A DNA stretch of 64,000 nt. Origin: Streptomyces goshikiensis. GTDB lineage: Bacteria > Actinomycetota > Actinomycetes > Streptomycetales > Streptomycetaceae. The notes under the pieces were generated by a model, which had not been told where the DNA came from, did not search any database, and worked only from the letters and a program-made list of their open reading frames with translations. Below are positions 7,373-15,493 of the stretch, in pieces. Every line of letters starts with the position of its first letter. Position 1 is the stretch's first letter. The DNA is taken from positions 124,001 to 188,000 of the forward strand of contig NZ_BMVE01000009.1 in NCBI RefSeq assembly GCF_014650555.1. The letters are read 5' to 3'. A program made the translations under genes and the position numbers.

Positions 7373-8599
7373 ATGACCCGTACCGAAGCCGCCCGTACCG
7401 AAGCCGCCCGTACCGAGACCGCAGCGCCGCAGGCCACCCGGGATGACGAGCGCATCCACCGCATCCGGCGCCGGCTGGAGCGGCTCATCGGCATCGCGGC
7501 GACCGAGGGGAACTCCGTACGCCCCCTGCGCAACGGCGACGAGATCTTCACCGCGATGCTGGACGCCATCGGCTCCGCCCGCCACACGATCGACATGATG
7601 ACCTTCGTCTACTGGAAGGGCGCCATCGCCCGCCGGTTCGCCGAGGCCCTGGCCGAGCGGGCCAGTGAGGGCGTGCGGGTGCGGCTGCTCCTGGACGGTT
7701 TCGGCAGCCGCCTGATCGAGCGGGACCTGCTGGACCGGATGGACGCGGCCGGGGTGGACATCGCCTGGTTCCGCAGACCCGTCTTCCTCTCCCCGCTCAA
7801 GCAGAACCACCGCTGCCACCGCAAGGTCCTGGTCATCGACGAACAGACCGCCTTCACCGGCGGCGTGGGCATAGCGGAGGAGTGGTGCGGCGACGCCCGC
7901 AGCCCGCGCGAATGGCGCGACACCCACGCCGAGGTCCGCGGGCCCGCCGTCGACGGGATCGCCGCGGCCTTCGCCCAGAACTGGGCCGAGTGCCATCCCG
8001 AGCTCTTCGACGCCCGCGACCGCTTCGTGTCCCACGAGCCCGCCGGCTCCGCCGTCGTCCAGGTGGTGCGGGGCTCGGCCGCCTTCGGCTGGCAGGACAT
8101 GCAGACGCTGATGCGGGTGATCCTGGAATCGGCCGAGGAGCGCGTGCGCCTGGCGACCGCCTACTTCGCTCCCGACGACTTCTTCGTCGAGCTGCTCACC
8201 GCCACGGCCCGCCGGGGCGTCACCGTCGAGATCCTGCTGCCCGGGCCGCACACCGACAAGCGGGTGTGCCAGCTCGCGGGCCAGCACCACTACGAGGCGC
8301 TCACCGCCGCCGGCGTGCGCATCCACCAGTACCAGCCGACGATGATGCACGCCAAGGTCATCACCATGGACGGCGTGGTCTCCCTCATCGGCTCCTCGAA
8401 CTTCAACCGCCGCTCCCTCGACCACGACGAGGAGGTCATGCTCGCCGTGATGGACCCGGACGTCACCCGGACCCTGGACGAGCACTACGACCAGGACCTG
8501 GAGGCCAGCGCCCTGATCGGCGCGCAGCGCTGGAAGCGCCGCTCCCTCGTGCAGCGCGCCCGGGAACTGTCGGTCCGCCCGCTGCGCCGCTTCCTGTGA
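7373..8599 (+). CDS. Phospholipase D-family protein, cardiolipin synthase-like
   Basis: The 408-residue protein has two HKD motifs, H149-K151-D156 (HRKVLVID) and H326-K328-D333 (HAKVITMD), each followed by the GG/SSN segment of the PLD superfamily. It lacks the N-terminal membrane helices of classical Cls enzymes. The first 20 residues are instead a short TEAAR repeat made by a tandem DNA repeat. Reactions of the family are phosphatidyl transfer or phosphodiester hydrolysis. ATG 7373 follows GAGGAG. Confidence 0.85.
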   Translation: MTRTEAARTEAARTETAAPQATRDDERIHRIRRRLERLIGIAATEGNSVRPLRNGDEIFTAMLDAIGSARHTIDMMTFVYWKGAIARRFAEALAERASEGVRVRLLLDGFGSRLIERDLLDRMDAAGVDIAWFRRPVFLSPLKQNHRCHRKVLVIDEQTAFTGGVGIAEEWCGDARSPREWRDTHAEVRGPAVDGIAAAFAQNWAECHPELFDARDRFVSHEPAGSAVVQVVRGSAAFGWQDMQTLMRVILESAEERVRLATAYFAPDDFFVELLTATARRGVTVEILLPGPHTDKRVCQLAGQHHYEALTAAGVRIHQYQPTMMHAKVITMDGVVSLIGSSNFNRRSLDHDEEVMLAVMDPDVTRTLDEHYDQDLEASALIGAQRWKRRSLVQRARELSVRPLRRFL

Positions 8600-8618
8600 G
8601 GTGAGGTGACGCTGAGGC

Positions 8619-10184
8619 TCACCCCTTCCCGGCGTCCCCCAGCCAGCGCGTCAGGGCGGCTTCCAGGCCGGCGGTCCCACCCGTGGCCGACGCCCACGCC
8701 ACGAAACCGTCGGGGCGCACCAGCATGCCGCTCACCCCGGCGTCCTCCGAACTGCCCCGGAGCAGCTCCAGACGCCCGGCGTACGGCTCGGCCAGGGCTG
8801 CCAGCTCGGCCGCCTGCTCGTCGTCCCCGGTGAGGTCGACGAGCAGGGCCCGGCCCCCGTGGGCGTGGTCGGCCGGCCGGCTGCCGTCGTCCAGCCGGAG
8901 CCTCGGCATCAGCGCGCCGACCATCGGATGGCCGTCCCCCAGGTCGTAGCGCTGCCCCAGGCCGGAGATCCGCCGCGCGTAGAGGGTCGCCCCGTCCCGG
9001 GTGCCGAGGAAGTCGGTGACCACGGCCCGGAGCGCACTGCTGTAGGTGTCGCCGCGCATCGCGGCCACCTGCGCACGCGTCCAGTCGAGCACCCCCGCGC
9101 CGACGGGGTGCCGTTCGCCGGTGTACGTGTCGAGCAGGCCCTCGGGCGCCCACCCCCGTACGGTGGCGGCGAGTTTCCAGCCCAGGTTGACGGCATCGCC
9201 GAGCCCCAGGTTCAGGCCCTGGCCGCTGAACGGCGAGTGGACGTGGGCGGCGTCCCCGCAGAGCAGCACGCGACCGCGCCGGTAGGCCGTCGCCTGCCGG
9301 GCGTGGTCCGTGAAGCGCGTGCCGCCCTCGGCGACCTCGCTCACCCGGACGTCGATGCCGCTGACGCGCCGCAGACTGGCGTCCATCTCGGCCGCGGTGA
9401 CCGGCGCCTCCCGGTCCGCCGGGGGGCCGTCCAGCTCGACGGTGCGGATCCAGCCCGGCACCGGCCCGTAGTGGTAGACGCCGGTGGGAGTGTGCTGCCA
9501 GCCCCGTCCCAGAAGCTCCGCCCCTTCCACGGTGCCGGTCGCCTGGCGGACGGTGATCAGCGGGTCCGTACCGGCGAACTCGAAGCCCGCCAGGCGCCGG
9601 ACCAGGCTGCGGCCGCCGTCGCAGCCGACGAGCCACGCCACGCGCACGGCGTCGCCGCCGTCGTTGCTGTCGCTGTCGCCGTCGCTGTCGTGCAGGTGGA
9701 CGGTGACGCCTTCCTCGTCCGCGTCGAATCCGCGCACCTCGACCCCGGTCCGGACCTCGACCCCCAGCTCCGCCGCGCGCTCGCCGAGGATCCGCTCCAC
9801 CTTGGCCTGCGGGACCGCGAGGAACCAGTGGGGCCCGCGGCCGCGCAGGACGGGGTCCTGCTCGTCGACGGCTCCGGCGGGGACGTGGATCCCGCCGAAG
9901 TGCCCGGCGAAGGGCGCCCGTTTGCGATCCCCCTGGAACGGCAGCCGCCCCTGTACCGCCTCCACCGCGGGGAGCAGCCCCCGCCGCTCGAAAGCCTCGG
10001 CAGAGGCGGTGTTGATCCCCGCCGCCCTGGGCGCGGTGTCGGGCTCCGTACGCCGTTCGACGACCACCACCCGGACCCCCGCCAGCGCCAGTTCCGCGGC
10101 GAGCATCAAGCCGACCGGCCCGGCGCCCGCCACGAGCACGTCGTGGTCCGGTGTCGTCGACATCCCGAGAGTGCTCACGAGCAC
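8619..10184 (-). CDS. FAD-dependent aromatic monooxygenase (PheA/TfdB type)
   Basis: This roughly 520-residue protein has the N-terminal dinucleotide fold VLVAGAGPVGLMLAAELALAG and an ERR end of the second strand. A central region carries the DG-type CDGGRSLVRRL motif. The GD motif reads GRVLLCGDAAHVHSPFSGQG followed by LNLGLGDAVNLGWKLA. The C-terminus is the thioredoxin-like domain of the phenol hydroxylase/polyketide hydroxylase subgroup. The family inserts oxygen into aromatic rings using NAD(P)H. Start is uncertain: GTG 10184 is given, GTG 10178 and ATG 10163 are alternatives. It is divergent from a TetR gene. Confidence 0.85.
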   Translation of the reverse strand: MLVSTLGMSTTPDHDVLVAGAGPVGLMLAAELALAGVRVVVVERRTEPDTAPRAAGINTASAEAFERRGLLPAVEAVQGRLPFQGDRKRAPFAGHFGGIHVPAGAVDEQDPVLRGRGPHWFLAVPQAKVERILGERAAELGVEVRTGVEVRGFDADEEGVTVHLHDSDGDSDSNDGGDAVRVAWLVGCDGGRSLVRRLAGFEFAGTDPLITVRQATGTVEGAELLGRGWQHTPTGVYHYGPVPGWIRTVELDGPPADREAPVTAAEMDASLRRVSGIDVRVSEVAEGGTRFTDHARQATAYRRGRVLLCGDAAHVHSPFSGQGLNLGLGDAVNLGWKLAATVRGWAPEGLLDTYTGERHPVGAGVLDWTRAQVAAMRGDTYSSALRAVVTDFLGTRDGATLYARRISGLGQRYDLGDGHPMVGALMPRLRLDDGSRPADHAHGGRALLVDLTGDDEQAAELAALAEPYAGRLELLRGSSEDAGVSGMLVRPDGFVAWASATGGTAGLEAALTRWLGDAGKG

Positions 10185-10191
10185 CGCCCTT

Positions 10192-10256
10192 AAGATAGAG
10201 GGTTGTATCTTGCGAACCTCAGGCTAGGGCGCCGAGATAAGATAGGCAAATCTATC
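10192..10256. promoter_or_regulatory. Two inverted repeats in the monooxygenase/TetR intergenic region
   Basis: Site 1 is AAGATA-N8-TATCTT (10192-10211). Site 2 is GATAG-N6-CTATC (10241-10256). They share the AGATA core. Site 2 ends 16 bases before the TetR start codon and site 1 abuts the monooxygenase start, as expected when one repressor controls both promoters. Confidence 0.6.
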
Positions 10257-10272
10257 CAATGGAGGTGTACGG

Positions 10273-10833
10273 ATGCCCGAGCGACGCCGCGGAGCGGCAC
10301 TGGAGAAGGCGCTCCTCGATGCGGCCTGGGAAGAACTCACGGCCGGCGGCTACGCGAGGTTCACCATGGACGCCGTCGTCCAGCGCGCCGGCACCAGCCC
10401 TCCCGTGCTCTACCGCCGCTGGTCCGACCGCGACGCGCTCGTACGGGCGGCCATCACGCACGTCCTGGAGCGGTCCCGGGTCGAGGTCCCCGACACCGGG
10501 AGCCTGCGCGAGGACGTCCTCACCCTCCTGCGGACGATCAACGCCACCCGCGTCCAGCTCGTCACCGCCATGAGCGCGCACCTGGCCGGCTACCACCAGG
10601 CGACGGGCGCCGACCTCGGCGACCTTCTCGCCACCGGAGGCGAGAACCCCGCCGACGCCATCTTCGACCGCGCCGTCGACCGCGGGGAGATCGCACCGGA
10701 CCGCCTCAGCGAACGCGTCAAGTCCCTCCCCTTCGACCTGCTGCGCCACGAGATCCTCGTGACCCGCGCCCCCGCGCCCGACGACGTCCTCGAAGAGATC
10801 GTCGACACGATCTTCCTCCCCCTCGTGCGCTGA
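10273..10833 (+). CDS. TetR/AcrR-family transcriptional regulator
   Basis: The 186-residue protein has the TetR HTH at residues 10-55 (EKALLDAAWEELTAGGYARFTMDAVVQRAGTSPPVLYRRWSDRDALV) and a C-terminal ligand domain ending in TetR_C-type helices. ATG 10273 follows GGAGGTG. It is divergent from the FAD monooxygenase with shared inverted repeats between them, so it is the likely repressor of that enzyme. Confidence 0.88.
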   Translation: MPERRRGAALEKALLDAAWEELTAGGYARFTMDAVVQRAGTSPPVLYRRWSDRDALVRAAITHVLERSRVEVPDTGSLREDVLTLLRTINATRVQLVTAMSAHLAGYHQATGADLGDLLATGGENPADAIFDRAVDRGEIAPDRLSERVKSLPFDLLRHEILVTRAPAPDDVLEEIVDTIFLPLVR

Positions 10834-10989
10834 CCGCGACGGGCGCGCACCTCGGGGGCCGGTACCCGCCAGTAGGTTTCCAACAGGGCCTGGTTACAGT
10901 GGTCTTGACTGTCCGTCGGCGACGTTCGCAGCCGGCGGGAGAGCGTGCGTGCGGCGGTGCGCCGTCGCGCGCGGGAACGTAAGGAAATC

Positions 10990-11481
10990 ATGGGTTCGAT
11001 ACACAAGCGCATCGGAGCGGTCCTCGGTTCGGCCGCCCTCTTCGTCGGCGTGGGGCTCACGGCCGGGGCCGGCACCGCCAGCGCCGACGAGACGGGAGAC
11101 CTCGCCTCCGACGTCGACGTCTCGGTGTCCGCGACCGGGGTCTCGGGGCTCACCGCGATGTCGGCGGACGGGTCGCTCACCGTCAGCATCGTCAGCCCCA
11201 GGGACGGCCACGAAATGGGCTTCGTCCGGTGGAACGCCGACCCGGCGCCCGCGCCCGGCATCCCGGGCGACTCCCTCATCGCCAAGGACATCAGCCCCGA
11301 CGGCTGGGCGGTCGAGGCCGAGCTGAGCAACGGCCGCATCGCCTCCACGCGCGGCCACAAGGCGATCTACATGAAGGTCGCCTCCGGGAACCTGCCCGAG
11401 GGCCACCCGTACAAGCTGCGCGGGTGCGTGGTGAAGGGCAGCGAGCGCCAGTGCACCCAGTGGCGCCCGGTCCACGCCTGA
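10990..11481 (+). CDS. Secreted hypothetical protein
   Basis: The ATG at 10990, after an AAGGAA site, gives 163 residues. Residues 1-32 form a signal peptide ending GTASADE. The mature 130 residues are rich in beta-prone segments and contain two cysteines close together near the C-terminus (LRGCVVKGSERQCTQW), likely a disulfide. No family is recognised. It stands alone, with a hairpin terminator just downstream. Confidence 0.7.
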   Translation: MGSIHKRIGAVLGSAALFVGVGLTAGAGTASADETGDLASDVDVSVSATGVSGLTAMSADGSLTVSIVSPRDGHEMGFVRWNADPAPAPGIPGDSLIAKDISPDGWAVEAELSNGRIASTRGHKAIYMKVASGNLPEGHPYKLRGCVVKGSERQCTQWRPVHA

Positions 11482-11491
11482 TCCGCTGAAG

Positions 11492-11516
11492 GGCCGGGCC
11501 CCTCAACGGCCCGGCC
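11492..11516. terminator. Hairpin terminator
   Basis: Perfect 9-bp arms GGCCGGGCC / GGCCCGGCC with a 7-base loop lie 11 bases after the stop of the secreted protein gene. Confidence 0.6.
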
Positions 11517-11539
11517 GACGCCCGAGCCCCGGGGGAGCA

Positions 11540-12178
11540 ATGAATCATCGCTCGGTCCGTGTGATCGGTATGACCGTCGCCGCGTTGGCCTGCCTGGCCG
11601 GGTGTGGCGGCGGCGAGCCCCTCGACGGCTCCGCGCCCGAGCCCCGCCCGTCCGCCGTACCCGCCTACGTGGCCGCCTACCGGGCCGGATACACCGCGGG
11701 CAAGGCCGTCTACGACTCCTCGGGCAAGGGCGCGGCCGTGCGCGAGACCGTATGGGGCGGCTGTACGCGCCGGGCCCTGCAGGCCGGCGGCGCCGCCGAG
11801 GAGGATCGTGGCGCCTGGGTACGGGGCTGCCTGGGCGGCGTCGCCCATGCCCCCGAGCAGTTGCCCACCGGCCCCGTGACCAAGAGGACCACGGATGCGG
11901 AAATGCTGGAGCGGTTCCGCGCCCGGGCCCGCGCCGAGGGCGAGACGCGGCAAGCCGACCACGTCCGCGTGCTGACCGTCGTCCAACTGACCGAACGGGA
12001 CTATGACGTCGAGTTGAGCACGGACTACCCGGCAGGGCCGCCCGGGAAGCCCGGATCCGAATCGCTCGCCCGGAGTTTCGTCGACTGGTGGGAGGGCGAT
12101 CACGGCCGGGACGGCACCGCCAGGAACGTGCTGGTCCTCGGGGCGGACGGGAAGAGGCTGACCGCACAGCGCATCTGA
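11540..12178 (+). CDS. Putative lipoprotein
   Basis: The 212-residue protein begins with a lipoprotein signal, lipobox LAGC with C22, followed by a glycine-rich linker and a globular part with two conserved-looking cysteines (GGCTRR and RGCLGG). It has no recognised domain. ATG 11540 follows GGGGGAG. The lipid anchor places it on the outer face of the membrane. The function is unknown. Confidence 0.7.
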   Translation: MNHRSVRVIGMTVAALACLAGCGGGEPLDGSAPEPRPSAVPAYVAAYRAGYTAGKAVYDSSGKGAAVRETVWGGCTRRALQAGGAAEEDRGAWVRGCLGGVAHAPEQLPTGPVTKRTTDAEMLERFRARARAEGETRQADHVRVLTVVQLTERDYDVELSTDYPAGPPGKPGSESLARSFVDWWEGDHGRDGTARNVLVLGADGKRLTAQRI

Positions 12179-12221
12179 GGCGCGCCGGCGGCGTCCGATA
12201 CCGGGCCGCCGTTCCCGGGGG

Positions 12222-13673
12222 TCAGGCAACCGGGAGGGCGCCCGCCCAGACGGGGGGCGTGCGCCGCGCCCAGGGGGCGGCCCTCTCCAGTTGCCCGGCA
12301 AGGCGGAACAGCACGTCCTCGCGCCCGTACCCGGCGGCGAACTGGATGCCGATCGGCATGCCGGTCGCCGGATCGGCCGCCAGCGGCACCGACATGGCGG
12401 GCGTGCCGGCGACGTTGAAGGCCGCGGTGAACGGCGACCTGTGGAACAGGTGCTCCAGCCAGCCCCGGCCGTCCGCCCCCTCCGAGCCGTGGTGGTAGGT
12501 GCCTATGGCCGGGGGGAGTTCGGGAAGCGCGGGTGTCAGCAGTACGTCGCGACGCTCGAAGTGCGCGCCGATCGCCCGGGCGACCCGGTTGCGCACGTCG
12601 AGGGCCCGTACGAACTCCGCACCGCTCACCCCGCGGCCCCAGGCGTAGCTCGCCAGCATCTCGGGCTCGACGGTCGTCTCGTCCACGGGGCGGCCGTACG
12701 CCTCGGCGAAGCCGTCGATCCAGGTCACCAGGTTCGCCGTCCACAGCCGGGCGTTGGCGAGGACGAACTCCTCCCAGCTCACCCCGAGGTCCACGCAGGT
12801 GGGTTCGACCCGGTGGCCGAGCGACTCCAGCAGGCGGGCGGCGGCCAGGGTGGCCTCGTGTACGGCCGGTTCCACGGCGCGTCCGTTCAAGGGGGTGGTG
12901 AGCAGCCCGACGTGCAGCCGCCCCGGGTCGCGGGTGCTCTCCTCGGCGTACGGGCGCCGGGGAGGTGCCGCGAAGTAGGGATCGCCGCTCTCGGGGCCGT
13001 GGATCAGGTCGAGGAGCGTCGCGCTGTCGCGCACGGTCCGGCTGAGGGCGCCGTGCACCGCCAGGCCGTTGAAGACCTCGTCGGCGTCCGGACCCATGGA
13101 GACGCGGCCGCGGGTGGGCTTGAGCCCGAACAGCCCCGTACTGGCCGCCGGGACGCGGATCGAGCCGGCCGCGTCGGTGGCGTGCGCGAGGGGGGTGATG
13201 CCGGCGGCGACGGCCGCGGCCGAACCGCCGCTGGAACCCCCCGGCGTCCGGCCGAGGTCCCAGGGGTTGCGGGTCGCTCCCGTGAGGACCGGCTCCGTGG
13301 TGGTGCTGTAGGCGAATTCGGGGGACGCCGTACGGCCCAGCGTCACCAGACCGGCCCGCCGGAACCGCCGCATGAGGAAGGAGTCCGCCGCCGCCACGTT
13401 GCCGGCGGCGAGGCGGCTGCCCAGTTCGACGCGCTTGCCCTTCATGGCCACCGCCAGGTCCTTGATGAGGAACGGGACACCGGCGAGCGGCGTGCTGCCG
13501 GGGCGCGGGGCGTCCTCGGCCGGCCAGTCCTCCACGACCGCGTTGATACGGGGATTGACGGCGGCCATCGCCTCCCGGGCCGAGGCGGCGAGTTCCGCGG
13601 CGGTGACGTCTCCTCGTGCGACGAGCCGTGCCAGCCCCACGGCGTCGTACCGGGTGTATTCGTGCAGCTTCAA
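12222..13673 (-). CDS. Amidase (amidase-signature family)
   Basis: Counting from TTG 13673 the protein has 483 residues. The amidase-signature triad is visible: K71 (FLIKD), S147 in GGSSGGS, and the nucleophile S171 (AAGSIRVPA). The enzymes hydrolyse C-N bonds of amides; the substrate is unknown. The TTG start is supported by GAGG 9 bases upstream and by family alignment. Longer in-frame starts would read through the operator. It is divergent from a TetR regulator, which presumably represses it. Confidence 0.88.
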   Translation of the reverse strand: MKLHEYTRYDAVGLARLVARGDVTAAELAASAREAMAAVNPRINAVVEDWPAEDAPRPGSTPLAGVPFLIKDLAVAMKGKRVELGSRLAAGNVAAADSFLMRRFRRAGLVTLGRTASPEFAYSTTTEPVLTGATRNPWDLGRTPGGSSGGSAAAVAAGITPLAHATDAAGSIRVPAASTGLFGLKPTRGRVSMGPDADEVFNGLAVHGALSRTVRDSATLLDLIHGPESGDPYFAAPPRRPYAEESTRDPGRLHVGLLTTPLNGRAVEPAVHEATLAAARLLESLGHRVEPTCVDLGVSWEEFVLANARLWTANLVTWIDGFAEAYGRPVDETTVEPEMLASYAWGRGVSGAEFVRALDVRNRVARAIGAHFERRDVLLTPALPELPPAIGTYHHGSEGADGRGWLEHLFHRSPFTAAFNVAGTPAMSVPLAADPATGMPIGIQFAAGYGREDVLFRLAGQLERAAPWARRTPPVWAGALPVA

Positions 13674-13709
13674 GATGTCCAGCCTCGCGATAGTCCGATC
13701 GGTCCCGTG

Positions 13710-13727
13710 CGATACCGATCGGTATCG
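13710..13727. promoter_or_regulatory. 18-bp perfect palindrome, likely TetR operator
   Basis: CGATACCGA / TCGGTATCG is a perfect inverted repeat between the amidase (minus) and TetR (plus) starts. A second CCGATCGG core lies at 13695-13702. Length and symmetry fit TetR-family operators. Confidence 0.7.
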
Positions 13728-13795
13728 TCCGGGGATGGTCGGTAACGTAGCATGAGCGGAGAGAGGCCGGCGACGGCGAGCGAAGTGAGGCGGAG

Positions 13796-14425
13796 ATGGC
13801 GAGCAGCACCCCACGGCCCGGCCGCGATACGCGAGTGGCCCGCCTGCCCCCGCGCGAACGCATCCTCGACGCCGCCGAGGAGCTCTTCCTGAGCGAGGGC
13901 GTCAGGGCCGTCGGGGTCCAGGCCATCGCCGAGCGGGCGAAGACCACGAAGATGGCCCTGTACCGGCACTTCGCGACCAAGGACGCCCTGATCGAGGAGT
14001 GGCTGCGCATCGTCGCGGTGGGGTACTCGACCGCCTTCGACCGGACAGAGGCCGAGCACCCCGGCGACGGCCGGGGCCAGGTCCTCGCCGTGACGCGGTT
14101 CATCGCCGAGGGGCTGCCGGACATCGCGCGGCGGGGCTGTCCCTTCGTCAACTCCATCGCCGGGCTGCCCGACCGGGGACACCCGGCCCGCCGGCTGATC
14201 GAGGGCCACAAGGCCACCCAGCGGCGCAGGCTCACGGACATGTGCCAGAGGGCCGGCGTGCGCTCTCCCGACGAGGCCGCAGCGGAGATCACCTTCCTCT
14301 TGGAGGGCGCTCAGATCAGCGCCCAGAACGGAAGCGTCGACCGCGTGGGGGAGCGGCTCCTCGCCGCGGTCGAGGGCGTCCTGGAGAGGGGCGGGGCGGA
14401 AATCCCGGCCCGAGGGGGCGCATGA
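13796..14425 (+). CDS. TetR/AcrR-family transcriptional regulator
   Basis: The 209-residue protein has an N-terminal HTH (RERILDAAEELFLSEGVRAVGVQAIAERAKTTKMALYRHFATKDALIEEWL) and the C-terminal dimerisation domain with the RRGCPFVNSIAG segment common in this subgroup. ATG 13796 follows GAGGCGGAG. It is divergent from the amidase with an 18-bp palindrome between them. Confidence 0.88.
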   Translation: MASSTPRPGRDTRVARLPPRERILDAAEELFLSEGVRAVGVQAIAERAKTTKMALYRHFATKDALIEEWLRIVAVGYSTAFDRTEAEHPGDGRGQVLAVTRFIAEGLPDIARRGCPFVNSIAGLPDRGHPARRLIEGHKATQRRRLTDMCQRAGVRSPDEAAAEITFLLEGAQISAQNGSVDRVGERLLAAVEGVLERGGAEIPARGGA

Positions 14426-14435
14426 AGCCGGCGTT

Positions 14436-15449
14436 GTGAAGCATGTGCGTGAGATGGAATGCGTCATTTACGACAAGGGATCGGGCCGCTCGGAGTACGT
14501 GGAGTGCGAGCTGCCCGACGAGGAGTGCCAGCGCGTCCTGAAGCGGCTGCGGGGAGTGGGTGACGGCGAGTTCGCCTGGGTGCGCCTCGCGGACCCCTCC
14601 GAGGACGAACTGCTCCAGCTGGCCGAGGAACTGGGCCTGCACCCGTTGGCCGTCGAGGACGCGGTCCACGCCCAGCAGCGCCCGAAGCGGGAACGGTTCG
14701 GCGACGTCCTGGCCATCGCGCTGAAGACCCTCTGGTACGTGGAGGAGGAGACGGCGGTGGAGACCGGCGAGATCATGCTCTTCGTCGGGCCCCGCGCCGT
14801 ACTGACCGTGCGCCACGGCGCGGTCGATCCCTGCGCCGAGGCCGCCCGCCGGCTCGACTCCGACCCGGACATGCTGCGCTTCGGCCCGTGGGCCGTCCTG
14901 CACGCCGTGCTGGACGTCGCCGTCGACGCCTACAGCGACGCCGCCCGCAGGGTGCGCGCCGCACTCAACCGGCTGGAGGACCAGGTCTTCTCGACCTCGC
15001 GCGTCGATCACACCCAGGGCATCTACTCCCTCAAGCGGGAAGTGCGCGAGTTCCGAGACGCGGTGCAGCCGCTCGTCCCGGTGGCGCAAGGGCTCCTCAG
15101 CGGCCCGGGCGCGGCGGACCTCGACCCGAAGATCGCCCCGTACCTCCGCGACGTGAGCGACCACCTCCACCGTACGGACATCGAGGTGCGCACCCTGGAC
15201 GAGCTGCTGGACTCGGTCCTGAGCGCCCAGCAGGCCCGGGTGGGCACCTGGCAGAACGACGACATGCGGCGCATCTCGGCCTGGGCCGCGATCTTCGCGA
15301 TCCCCACGATGGTCGCCGGCGTCTACGGCATGAACTTCGAGCACATGCCGGAACTGCGCTGGGCCTACGGCTACCCGCTCGCCGTGGCCCTCATGGCCCT
15401 GGCATCAGGACTCCTCCACCGGGTCTTCCGCCGCAACGGCTGGCTGTAG
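14436..15449 (+). CDS. corA: CorA-family magnesium/divalent cation transporter
   Basis: The 337-residue protein has the large N-terminal cytoplasmic alpha/beta domain, a long coiled stalk helix (residues about 195-280) and two C-terminal membrane helices. The pore signature GMN is present (YGMNFEHMPE between the helices), which defines CorA/Mrs2 channels. It conducts Mg2+ and, in some members, Co2+ or Ni2+. Start is GTG 14436; ATG 14454 is an alternative. It begins only 10 bp after the TetR gene, but no functional link is evident. Confidence 0.9.
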   Translation: MKHVREMECVIYDKGSGRSEYVECELPDEECQRVLKRLRGVGDGEFAWVRLADPSEDELLQLAEELGLHPLAVEDAVHAQQRPKRERFGDVLAIALKTLWYVEEETAVETGEIMLFVGPRAVLTVRHGAVDPCAEAARRLDSDPDMLRFGPWAVLHAVLDVAVDAYSDAARRVRAALNRLEDQVFSTSRVDHTQGIYSLKREVREFRDAVQPLVPVAQGLLSGPGAADLDPKIAPYLRDVSDHLHRTDIEVRTLDELLDSVLSAQQARVGTWQNDDMRRISAWAAIFAIPTMVAGVYGMNFEHMPELRWAYGYPLAVALMALASGLLHRVFRRNGWL

Positions 15450-15493
15450 CACCCCGCAGTCGGGGGCCCTGCCACGGCCGGGCCGGCTCCGGG

